Assembly: GCA_913020155.1 (NCBI GenBank)
Contig: CAJWBA010000009.1
Coordinates: 1 to 53,419, forward strand
Direction of reading: 5' to 3'
DNA: 53,419 bases
Source: an uncultured Flavobacteriales bacterium
GTDB lineage: Bacteria; Bacteroidota; Bacteroidia; Flavobacteriales; Flavobacteriaceae
Under the pieces are notes generated by a model that was not told the origin of the DNA, searched no databases, and worked only from the letters and a program-made list of their open reading frames with translations. Shown piece after piece: positions 1 through 6,772 of the stretch (its first letter is position 1; the number at the start of each line of letters is the position of its first letter). The translations under genes were made by a program, and so were the position numbers.

Positions 1-95
1 GTCAATTAACTGTACCAGGCCCTGGAGTTCCACCGTCAATAATTTCAGGAAAACTCGTAGCTGAACAAATAATTAAATCTTATTCAAAGAAATAA
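1..95 (+). CDS. 3' end of FAD-dependent oxidoreductase, phytoene desaturase-like (partial)
   Basis: Only the last 30 codons are present; the reading frame starts at base 3 and stops with TAA at 93-95. The visible tail reads PGPGVPPSIISGKLVAEQII, which matches the C-terminal FAD-binding segment of the phytoene desaturase / carotenoid isomerase / retinol saturase group of flavoproteins (PGxGVP followed by a SGKxVAE helix). In that family this segment closes the Rossmann-type FAD domain. The exact substrate cannot be told from 30 residues; a carotenoid-pathway enzyme or a general COG1233-type oxidoreductase are both possible. The gene enters from outside the window and its neighbours upstream are unknown. 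Confidence 0.7.
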   Translation, partial: QLTVPGPGVPPSIISGKLVAEQIIKSYSKK

Positions 96-302
96 ATTAA
101 ATGAAAAATTTATATTGAGTTATTAAGATTAAAGATGTTTATTGAACAATATACAATTGTACCAATATAACATACAAAACTTTTTTCAAAGCTTATAAAT
201 AAAGGTCAAGTTGTATTTATTCTTTGTAGCCCTCAATTTATCTGTTGCTTACAGCGGTTTTTTATTTAAAACTATCTGAACTTACCTAAGATGAGATGCC
301 TG

Positions 303-401
303 TTATTGTACTGTAATAGTCCCATACATAGCATCGTGAACTGAACATTGGTAGAAATAATTCCTGTTTCTAGAAAACACATACCCATTGTCAAGCAATT
401 T
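303..401 (-). pseudogene. C-terminal remnant of a cupredoxin (blue copper protein)
   Basis: Read on the minus strand, 401 down to 303 gives 32 residues ending YQCSVHDAMYGTITVQ and a TAA stop. The pattern Cys-x2-His-x2-Met followed by GTITV is the C-terminal type-1 copper loop of amicyanin/plastocyanin-like cupredoxins, and the preceding DNGYVFS segment also fits. A TAA stop lies directly upstream in the same frame (404-402), and no N-terminal half with the first copper-ligand His was found nearby, so this is the tail of a lost gene. Family assignment rests on the copper loop only. It lies directly downstream of the broken integrase on the same strand. Confidence 0.6.
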
Positions 402-422
402 TTAAAAGAATTCGTAATTACT

Positions 423-951
423 TCATGCTCTGAAACTTCTAATACTAGCTAAGACAATATTTATCTTGACGTTTAAATCATTACTTTGGCATTCAGTTCT
501 AGTAAAGAGAAAATGGTGTCCATGTTTTCCTTTCGAATATTTAATCCATTTTTCATATTCTATAAATAAAGGCAAAAAGTGTATATCATTTTGAGTGATT
601 TCTTTCTTGGATACCCGATCCTCCCTTAAATAACTCCTTACGAGTTCTAATAAAGGTTCTATATCATGTTTCTGAAGTGTTAATACAATTCTATTCACCT
701 CAACAAGTTTGTTTTTTACAATAAGATTTTTTTGTTTGTAATCTTTATCAGAGTGTTTTATTGGGTTTTTAGAAGACTTATTTCTCCACTCTTTATCCCA
801 ATCCTTCTGTAAACATGATATACTTGTGGAAATCTTCGTTCTCTTACCTTTTGTAATAGTAATCTATAACAACTTAATAAGATTCCTCTTTGTATCTGTG
901 TTGTAAATTTTTCTTGTAATCTAATCTGTAATAAAGTCCCATATAGCACAT
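423..951 (-). pseudogene. Decayed tyrosine recombinase (integrase), N-terminal part
   Basis: Starting at an ATG at 951 on the minus strand, one frame gives MCYMGLYYRLDYKKN and later VVIDYYYK, interrupted by an in-frame TAA at 876-874. Near 850 the sequence changes frame in an A-run, and the next frame continues GKRTKISTSISCLQKDWDKE, then NPIKHSDKDYKQKN and ELVRSYL, staying open to a stop at 423. This is the arm DNA-binding domain (a GKRTKISTGIS-type strand, then the DWD segment) and the start of the SAM-like core-binding domain of Bacteroidota site-specific integrases. The catalytic domain with its Arg-His-Tyr residues is absent. The fragment lies immediately beyond the 3' end of tRNA-Phe and reads away from it, the usual place for an island integrase. 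A 91-codon frame (698-423) and a 67-codon frame (961-758) overlap it; the first is part of the relic, the second is out of frame. Confidence 0.72.
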
Positions 952-1029
952 TTATTAACAATTTAAATTAAGAAAAAAAGATTAATGTAGTAACCTATTT
1001 AGTGCCCTATCTGATATTTTAAAATTTAA

Positions 1030-1058
1030 AACCCTACAAGTCATTGACTTATAGGGTT
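1030..1058 (-). terminator. Rho-independent terminator of tRNA-Phe
   Basis: Bases 1030-1042 and 1046-1058 form a 13-position stem with one mismatch (C1037/A1051) and a 3-base loop. Read on the minus strand it is followed by TTAAATTTT. It lies 6 bases beyond the 3' end of the tRNA. Confidence 0.75.
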
Positions 1059-1064
1059 AAAAAG

Positions 1065-1137
1065 TGGTACCTCCAGGAATCGAACCAGGGACACAAGGAT
1101 TTTCAGTCCTTTGCTCTACCAACTGAGCTAAGGTACC
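1065..1137 (-). tRNA. tRNA-Phe (anticodon GAA)
   Basis: On the minus strand the 73-base gene has a 7-bp acceptor stem (GGTACCT with AGGTACC), the D-arm GCTCAGTTGGTAGAGC, an anticodon loop CTGAAAA with GAA at positions 34-36 (bases 1104-1102), and the T-arm containing GGTTCGATTCC. The discriminator base is A, and the 3' CCA is not encoded. The variable loop is short (class I). It is transcribed toward lower coordinates and is followed by a hairpin terminator. An integrase relic lies directly downstream, so this tRNA may once have served as an attachment site. Confidence 0.96.
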
Positions 1138-1185
1138 CTTTTGGTGGCTGCAAATATAACTTGCTTTTTAATTTTCCGCAAAACA

Positions 1186-1216
1186 TTTTAACTAAATTTC
1201 ATAATGTTTATTTTAG
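1186..1216 (+). promoter_or_regulatory. Candidate Bacteroidota promoter for coaX operon
   Basis: A TATTTTAG box (1209-1216) lies 19 bases after a TTTT element (1186-1189), resembling the Bacteroidota sigma-A pattern TTTG-N19-TAnnTTTG with one mismatch in each box. It is 18 bases before the coaX ATG. No start-site data are available. Confidence 0.4.
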
Positions 1217-1234
1217 CACAAACAAATTTCAAAT

Positions 1235-1957
1235 ATGAATTTGATAATTGATGCAGGCAATAGCGCTGTAAAACTTGCCTTTTTTAAAGAAGGAAAGCTT
1301 ATTTCAACACAACTAATTGACCCGATTTTTGATCAATTTAAAGGGGTTTTAGATAAAAACCCGAAAGTTAAATCGATTTTGATATGTGATGTTCGTGGAA
1401 TTGATTGGAGTTTTTTGAACTCAATCTTTGATGCTAATCGGATATTTATTTTAGAAAGTTCTTGGAAGCTTCCTTTTAGAGTAGATTATAAATCTCCAGA
1501 AACTTTAGGAACAGACCGAATTGGCTTGATGGGAGCAGCTTCAAAAATGTACCCCAAACAAAACGTATTGGTCATTGATGTAGGCAGCTGCATTACCTAT
1601 GATCTACTAACTTTTGAAAATGTTTATGTTGGAGGAATGATTTCTCTGGGGTATCAAATGCGGTACAAAAGTTTAAGAGAATTTACTGGTAAATTACCAC
1701 TAATAAAACACGATAGCATTTTAGACAGCTTTGGAAAGGATACTAAAAATTCAATTCAAACTGGAGTTTTTCATGGTGTATTTTATGAAATTCAGGGTCA
1801 AATTGACCATTTCAGAGAAAAATTCGCAGATTTAACAATAATTTTAACAGGTGGAGACTGTATGCTGTTGTCAAAACGATTAAAAAACCCCATATTTGCC
1901 CATCCGAATTTTTTGGTAGAGGGTTTGGATTTTATCTTAGAACACAACAAAAAATAA
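1235..1957 (+). CDS. coaX: Type III pantothenate kinase
   Basis: This enzyme phosphorylates pantothenate with ATP in the first step of coenzyme A synthesis in the cytoplasm. At 240 residues it has the usual length of the CoaX (Baf) family, an ASKHA-fold kinase without feedback control by CoA. The phosphate-binding DAGNSAVK lies at residues 6-13 (Asp6), the GTDRIG substrate/catalytic motif at 92-97 (Asp94), and DVGSCITYD at 115-123 corresponds to the family's DxGTAxTxD. The ATG is preceded by a promoter-like element. It is followed after 2 bases by a TTG-started outer-membrane barrel gene, an arrangement common in flavobacteria, so it probably heads the operon that runs through lptC. Confidence 0.95.
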   Translation: MNLIIDAGNSAVKLAFFKEGKLISTQLIDPIFDQFKGVLDKNPKVKSILICDVRGIDWSFLNSIFDANRIFILESSWKLPFRVDYKSPETLGTDRIGLMGAASKMYPKQNVLVIDVGSCITYDLLTFENVYVGGMISLGYQMRYKSLREFTGKLPLIKHDSILDSFGKDTKNSIQTGVFHGVFYEIQGQIDHFREKFADLTIILTGGDCMLLSKRLKNPIFAHPNFLVEGLDFILEHNKK

Positions 1958-1959
1958 AA

Positions 1960-3216
1960 TTGAAAGATTTACACCTCATTATTCTGCTTGTTGGATCCCA
2001 ATTAATTTTTGCCCAATCAAACACCTCCTCTCCATATTCAATAGGAGGAATAGGGGATACGGCCTTCAAGGGGAATGCCATTAATAGACTCATGGGGGGT
2101 CTAGATATTTACTCTGACTCATTGCATGCTAACTTGAATAATCCTGCCAGTTTTGGTGATCTCAAACTTGTAACATATGGGATGGGTTTGAATTTGAAAG
2201 AGACAAAATTATCATCTACGGCTGTTGAAGAACAAGTAACTTCGGCATCTATTGATTATTTAGTTGTAGCAATCCCAACGAAGAGATTCACTTTTGGTTT
2301 TGGAATACTACCTGCTACATCTGTAGGGTATAGGTTGCAATCTGTAGAGGAGGGGGATGCCATCAATGGCGTAATTAACAGAAATGAAGGTTATGGAGGA
2401 TTGAATCAAACCTTCTTTACTGTAGGCTTTAAGCTTTTTAAATCCTTAAATTTTGGAGTAAGTGCTAACTACAATTTTGGAAAAATAACAAATGAGTCTT
2501 CTCGTCAGGAAGAAAATATTGACTACGGAACTTTTTTCACTAAATCGTCATCTTTGGTTGGTTTTAACTATCGCTTTTCGACTCAGCTAACCATACCTTT
2601 GAAAGAAAAGTTAAATTTGAACGCAATGGTTTATTATGTTCCAGATAATAAATTGACTTCTTCAAATGAGAGTGTATTTTTTACACAATCAATAACGACT
2701 CAAAGGCTTGGAGATTTTGAAAATGTTGACTTAACTCAAGACGGCTTGTTAGAGACCAAAATATCAATGGGAAATCAATTTTCATTTGGTTTGGGATTGA
2801 CAAAAGACAAAAAGTGGTTTATTGGGGCACAATACAGTCAACGTAATTCTTCCGATTATACCAATGAATTCATAAAACTAGACAATATAGCCTATGCCAA
2901 TGCGATACGTTTCTCTGTCGGAGGTTTTTATTTACCCGATTACTCATCGATAACAAGTTATTGGAAACGTATTGTTTACAGAGCAGGATTCCGTTTGACT
3001 AATACCGGAATATTATTTAATAATCAACCCCTGAAAGAAACTGGCATATCTTTTGGTGTTAGTTTACCTATGGCAGGATATTCCAATGCCAACATAGGAG
3101 TTGAATTTGGAAAACGAGGGAGTCAAGAAAACGACTTAATTGAAGAAAACTACTGGAATCTAATAATCGGATTATCACTAAACGATATTTGGTTCATTAA
3201 AAGAAAATTTAATTAA
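1960..3216 (+). CDS. Outer-membrane beta-barrel protein, FadL/PorV-like
   Basis: The 418-residue protein has an N-terminal signal peptide (hydrophobic LHLIILLVGSQLIFAQ, probable cut after Ala-Gln). A repeated pattern of amphipathic strands with many Gly, Tyr and Phe follows, ending in a strand typical of outer-membrane barrels. The early segment SPYSIGGIGDTAFKGNAINR and the NNPAS motif resemble FadL/OmpP1-type and PorV-like barrels. The start is TTG, two bases after the coaX stop; no better ATG upstream is possible. The gene lies between coaX and a TPR gene. Its cargo is unknown; a lipid or hydrophobic-compound channel is an inference from fold only. Confidence 0.75.
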   Translation: MKDLHLIILLVGSQLIFAQSNTSSPYSIGGIGDTAFKGNAINRLMGGLDIYSDSLHANLNNPASFGDLKLVTYGMGLNLKETKLSSTAVEEQVTSASIDYLVVAIPTKRFTFGFGILPATSVGYRLQSVEEGDAINGVINRNEGYGGLNQTFFTVGFKLFKSLNFGVSANYNFGKITNESSRQEENIDYGTFFTKSSSLVGFNYRFSTQLTIPLKEKLNLNAMVYYVPDNKLTSSNESVFFTQSITTQRLGDFENVDLTQDGLLETKISMGNQFSFGLGLTKDKKWFIGAQYSQRNSSDYTNEFIKLDNIAYANAIRFSVGGFYLPDYSSITSYWKRIVYRAGFRLTNTGILFNNQPLKETGISFGVSLPMAGYSNANIGVEFGKRGSQENDLIEENYWNLIIGLSLNDIWFIKRKFN

Positions 3217-3228
3217 TTTATTTCACCA

Positions 3229-4617
3229 ATGAGAACTTTGACAAATTTCTTAATTTTTACATTTATTATTTGCACCAGCAATGTGGGTGCTCAATCGAAT
3301 GAAAATTGTAACCAAAATCTATCAATTTTTGCTGAGTCTGCAAAAGTTAAAAACTATGAGGCTGCGTATGAACCTTGGATGGCTGTTCGAAACGAATGCC
3401 CATCTTCGAATGTTGCAATTTACACTTACGGAGAAAGAATTCTTAAAAGTAGATTGGAAAAAGCAGAAGGTGCCGCAAAAAAAGCAGAAGCTCAAGATTT
3501 GATGAAATTGTTCGATCAGTGGATTCAAAACTTCCCTACCAAAAAAGGGAAAAGCACAATCGGAAGCATTCTAGCACGTAAAGCTCAAACAATGATGAGC
3601 AATAAGTTGGGATCTCCAGCTGAGATTTATGCAATATTTGATCTAGCTTTTACTCGAGATGTAACCAGTTTTACAAATCCTAAAGGGCTTTACAACTATT
3701 TCAAAACCATGCACAGCTTGTACAAATCAGGTTCTTCAGATGTTACCCAAGAAAACTTATTCAATAAATACGAGGAAGTTTCTGAGAAATTTGAAATTGA
3801 AGGAGTGAAACTCGCAAAAAAGTTAGATGTACTTCTGAAAAAAGAAGAAAACGGCATACCACTCACAACCAAAGACTTGAAGCGAAAAAAAATATACGAC
3901 ACCAATTCAAGAGCCATCGGAATTTTTGTATCAAATTTAGATGCAATCATTTCAAAAGAATCTACTTGTGAGAATTTGATTCTTCTTTACCAACGTAACT
4001 TTGAGGAAAATAAAGGGGATGCTGTTTGGTTAAATAGAGCCGCTGGTCGAATGAAAAGTAAAGAATGTTCAGATGACCCTTTATTTGTGACAATTGTTGA
4101 GGCGCTGCATGCTTTAGAACCTTCTGCAAATTCTGCTTATTACCTTGGGATCTTGAATGATAAAAAAGGCAACAATAATGAGGCATTGAGATACTACGAA
4201 GAATCAATTGCTTTAGAAACTGATTCTTATAAAAAAGCAAAAACTTTGTATAAAATTGCTTTGGAGTTTAAATCTAGAGGACGAAAATCTACTGCAAGGA
4301 ACTATGCAAATAAAGCTCTAGGTTATCAACCATCACTAGGAAAAGCTCACCTAATGATTGCTGGTCTTTATGCAAGTTCTGCGAACGATTGTGGAAACAC
4401 TCAGTTCGAAAAAAGAGCAGTTTATTGGTTAGCAGCTAAAACTGCCCGAAGAGCTGCAGGTGTTGATGCTTCTTTGAAAAAAAATGCAAACAAAGCAGCT
4501 AAAAGTTATGAAGGTAGAGCCCCTTCCAAAACCGACATATTCACGGAAGGAAATGAAGGAGCCATAATCAAATTTGATTGTTGGATTAAAGGGAGAATAA
4601 TTGTACCAAAACTTTAA
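3229..4617 (+). CDS. Periplasmic tetratricopeptide-repeat protein
   Basis: The 462-residue protein begins with a signal peptide (residues 1 to about 21, ending SNVGAQS). It has a helical body with a central charged coiled-coil-like stretch and TPR units in its second half, for instance around SAYYLGILNDKKGNNNEALR and the following YKKAKTLYKIALEFKSRGRK segment. TPR domains hold other proteins together; no enzyme motif is visible. It lies 12 bases after the outer-membrane barrel gene, and its stop overlaps the lptC start by one base (TAATG), so translation is probably coupled. This suggests a role in envelope assembly, but that is inference from position. Confidence 0.75.
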   Translation: MRTLTNFLIFTFIICTSNVGAQSNENCNQNLSIFAESAKVKNYEAAYEPWMAVRNECPSSNVAIYTYGERILKSRLEKAEGAAKKAEAQDLMKLFDQWIQNFPTKKGKSTIGSILARKAQTMMSNKLGSPAEIYAIFDLAFTRDVTSFTNPKGLYNYFKTMHSLYKSGSSDVTQENLFNKYEEVSEKFEIEGVKLAKKLDVLLKKEENGIPLTTKDLKRKKIYDTNSRAIGIFVSNLDAIISKESTCENLILLYQRNFEENKGDAVWLNRAAGRMKSKECSDDPLFVTIVEALHALEPSANSAYYLGILNDKKGNNNEALRYYEESIALETDSYKKAKTLYKIALEFKSRGRKSTARNYANKALGYQPSLGKAHLMIAGLYASSANDCGNTQFEKRAVYWLAAKTARRAAGVDASLKKNANKAAKSYEGRAPSKTDIFTEGNEGAIIKFDCWIKGRIIVPKL

Positions 4618-5192
4618 TGTTTTTCCAAACCCTAAAATATAAAGCGTGGATTGTTGTTTTTATGACAACCCTTTTTTGTTCCTGTGATTTATCGACCAAT
4701 CAGCCAATAAACACTGCATATCAAAAAAAAGAACCAGTTGGAACAGGCTTTAACATACGAATGGTGTACACAGACTCCACTCGTGTGAAGGCCATATTAG
4801 AAACACCTGTTTATCTGGATTATTCAAATCTTTCTATGAAATATTCCGAATTTCCAGAGGGTCTCAAAGTAACTTTTTTTGATGAGTCGATGAATGAAAA
4901 CTTTGTTCTTGCCGATTTTGGAACACTCTACAACGCTACTTCAATTATCGATTTAGTTGGAAATGTCAGCCTTACTTCCAGCGACGGGTCAGTATTGAAT
5001 ACAGAACAACTCTACTGGGATGCCAATAATGACTGGATCTTTACCGAAAGGGAATTTCGTTTTGTTGGGCCGGAATACAATGTCCTTGCAAACCGATTGG
5101 ATACCAACAAAGAATTTACTAAATTTCAGACAGGTAAACTTACAGGTACAGTTGCTGTTAAGCAAGAAGAGCAAACTACAGAGTCTAATTAA
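4617..5192 (+). CDS. lptC: LPS export protein LptC
   Basis: LptC links the inner-membrane LptBFG transporter to the periplasmic LptA bridge and passes lipopolysaccharide across the periplasm. The 191-residue protein has an N-terminal hydrophobic segment ending in LFCSCDLS. Cys23 could be a lipobox cysteine, so it may be a lipoprotein rather than a simple membrane-anchored form. The body reads as successive beta strands with the jelly-roll hallmark region around YSEFPEGLKVTFFDE, and GTLYNATSIIDLVGNVSLTS, which is typical of OstA-like/LptC folds. The start overlaps the TPR gene stop by one base. A second LPS-export gene, lptE, lies in a different operon at 36495-37031. Confidence 0.88.
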   Translation: MFFQTLKYKAWIVVFMTTLFCSCDLSTNQPINTAYQKKEPVGTGFNIRMVYTDSTRVKAILETPVYLDYSNLSMKYSEFPEGLKVTFFDESMNENFVLADFGTLYNATSIIDLVGNVSLTSSDGSVLNTEQLYWDANNDWIFTEREFRFVGPEYNVLANRLDTNKEFTKFQTGKLTGTVAVKQEEQTTESN

Positions 5193-5204
5193 TTTAAATA
5201 TTAA

Positions 5205-5393
5205 ATGAAGCTTTACAAAATATCAGAGTTTCTTTATGTTGTAATTGCAGCAATTTCTTTTTTTGAGGTAATAACACTTTGGGACATACAGCGTGATAAA
5301 GCCTATTTGTTCATTGGTTTTACTGTACTTTCCATTTTCATGTTTTTATTCCGCAGGAAGTACAGAAAAAAATTTAACAGTAGAAAATCTTAG
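5205..5393 (+). CDS. Small two-helix membrane protein of unknown function
   Basis: The 62-residue protein has two predicted membrane helices (about residues 8-25 and 32-50) and a strongly basic tail (FRRKYRKKFNSRKS). It lies 12 bases after lptC, and the next gene's ATG follows its stop without a gap, so it is very likely translated as part of the operon. No family function is known to me. Candidates would be an accessory peptide of the LPS-transport or CNNM proteins on either side. Confidence 0.7.
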   Translation: MKLYKISEFLYVVIAAISFFEVITLWDIQRDKAYLFIGFTVLSIFMFLFRRKYRKKFNSRKS

Positions 5394-6662
5394 ATGATTG
5401 CAACTGATTCAGTGATCATTATATGTTTAGCGCTTTCAGCCTTTTTTTCAGGCTTAGAAATTGCATTTATATCATCTGACAGAATTTTTCTTGAGATAGA
5501 AAAAAATCAAGATAATATCATCGCTATAATACTTACTCGAATTACGGAAACTCCCTCAAAATTTATTGCTGCGATGTTGGTCGGCAATAATATTTCCTTG
5601 GTTGTTTATGGGATTTTCATGGGAAATAGAATCATCAGCCTTTTTTTTCCAGAGGTTGATGCAAGTAACTTACCCATAATCATTCTTTTTTATCAGACAT
5701 TGATTTCAACGGTAATCATACTAATAACCGCTGAATTTATCCCCAAAGTTTTTTTTCAACTCTACGCCAATAAGTTGATTAAGTTTTTTATCATACCAGC
5801 TGCTTTTTTTTATTATTTGTTTACGCCCATTATTTTCCTCGTAATAAAAATCACCGATGTAATTCTCAAAATATTCTTTAAAGCATCAGTAGAAGTTGAC
5901 GAAATATCATTTTCAAAAGGAGAGTTAGGAGATTACATTGAAAAGCAAGTAGAGTCAGTTTCTGACAAAGAAGAATTGGATTCTGAGATTCAAATTTTTC
6001 AAAATGCTTTGGAATTTTCAGATTTGAAATCTAGAGAGGTAATGGTGCCAAGAGCAGAATTAGTTGCCGTTGATATCGATAAAAACATTCAAGAACTCAA
6101 AGAGATATTTATGGCCACAGGATTTTCCAAAATACCCGTGTTTCAAAATTCAGTAGATGATATTTTGGGATACGTTCATACTTTTGAGTTGTTAAAAAAC
6201 CCCAAGTCTATTCGCAGTATTTTATTGCCTGTTGAATTCATTCACGAACCTCTCCCGATCAATGATGTGCTCAATCGTTTGACTCGAAAGAGAAAAAGTT
6301 TGGCGGTTGTTCTCGACGAATATGGAGGAACATCCGGAATCATAACCGTTGAAGATATTGTCGAGGAATTGTTTGGTGAGATAGAAGATGAACATGACCT
6401 GGTAGATCATTATGAATTGAAAATTAATGAGAATGAATACGAATTCTCTGCTCGTTTGGAAGTAGATTATTTGAACACTACCTATGGTTTATCTTTGCCT
6501 GAAGAAGAATTTTATGAAACACTTGGAGGTTTGGTTGTCCATTTTACAGAAGAAATTCCCTTACAAGGCGATGTGTTCTCTTTAGAGCAATACGAGTTTA
6601 AAATACTTGCGGTATCATCCACTAAAATTGAACGAATTCTTCTTTCTGTAAAAGAACCTTAA
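5394..6662 (+). CDS. CNNM/CorC-family membrane protein with CBS domains
   Basis: The 422-residue protein has an N-terminal CNNM (DUF21) transmembrane domain (roughly residues 1-150, several hydrophobic helices, with ALSAFFSGLEIAFISSD typical of the family), a CBS pair at about 195-320 (REVMVPRAELVAVD, then the DEYGGTSGIITVEDIVEELFGE segment), and a C-terminal CorC/HlyC domain (about 335-420). Family members are linked to divalent-cation (Mg2+, Co2+) efflux or its regulation, and many are annotated hemolysin only by history. A paralogue, GldE, takes part in gliding in some flavobacteria, but that gene lies beside gldD, not here, so I do not use that name. The ATG abuts the stop of the small gene upstream. 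Confidence 0.88.
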   Translation: MIATDSVIIICLALSAFFSGLEIAFISSDRIFLEIEKNQDNIIAIILTRITETPSKFIAAMLVGNNISLVVYGIFMGNRIISLFFPEVDASNLPIIILFYQTLISTVIILITAEFIPKVFFQLYANKLIKFFIIPAAFFYYLFTPIIFLVIKITDVILKIFFKASVEVDEISFSKGELGDYIEKQVESVSDKEELDSEIQIFQNALEFSDLKSREVMVPRAELVAVDIDKNIQELKEIFMATGFSKIPVFQNSVDDILGYVHTFELLKNPKSIRSILLPVEFIHEPLPINDVLNRLTRKRKSLAVVLDEYGGTSGIITVEDIVEELFGEIEDEHDLVDHYELKINENEYEFSARLEVDYLNTTYGLSLPEEEFYETLGGLVVHFTEEIPLQGDVFSLEQYEFKILAVSSTKIERILLSVKEP

Positions 6663-6711
6663 AACACCAACTTTTAACTAAATAGCAGTTAAATTATAAA
6701 ATTTTATTCCC

Positions 6712-6742
6712 TTTTATTATTGCTAAGGATATTGTATTTTCG
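6712..6742 (+). promoter_or_regulatory. Candidate promoter for ppiD
   Basis: A TATTTTCG box (6735-6742) lies 19 bases after TTTT (6712-6715), the same layout as the candidate in front of coaX. It is 30 bases upstream of the ATG and inside the only sizeable gap (110 bases) of this gene block. Confidence 0.4.
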
Positions 6743-6772
6743 CAGTTCATAAAAAATTTAAATACCCGTACG

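Noticed and set aside
758-961. 67-codon minus-strand frame starting with TTG
   Set aside because: It overlaps the integrase relic in a different frame, and its sequence resembles nothing; the two integrase-type frames explain the region better.
1044-1238. 64-codon plus-strand frame
   Set aside because: It runs through the tRNA-Phe gene on the opposite strand and the coaX upstream region, so it is a shadow.
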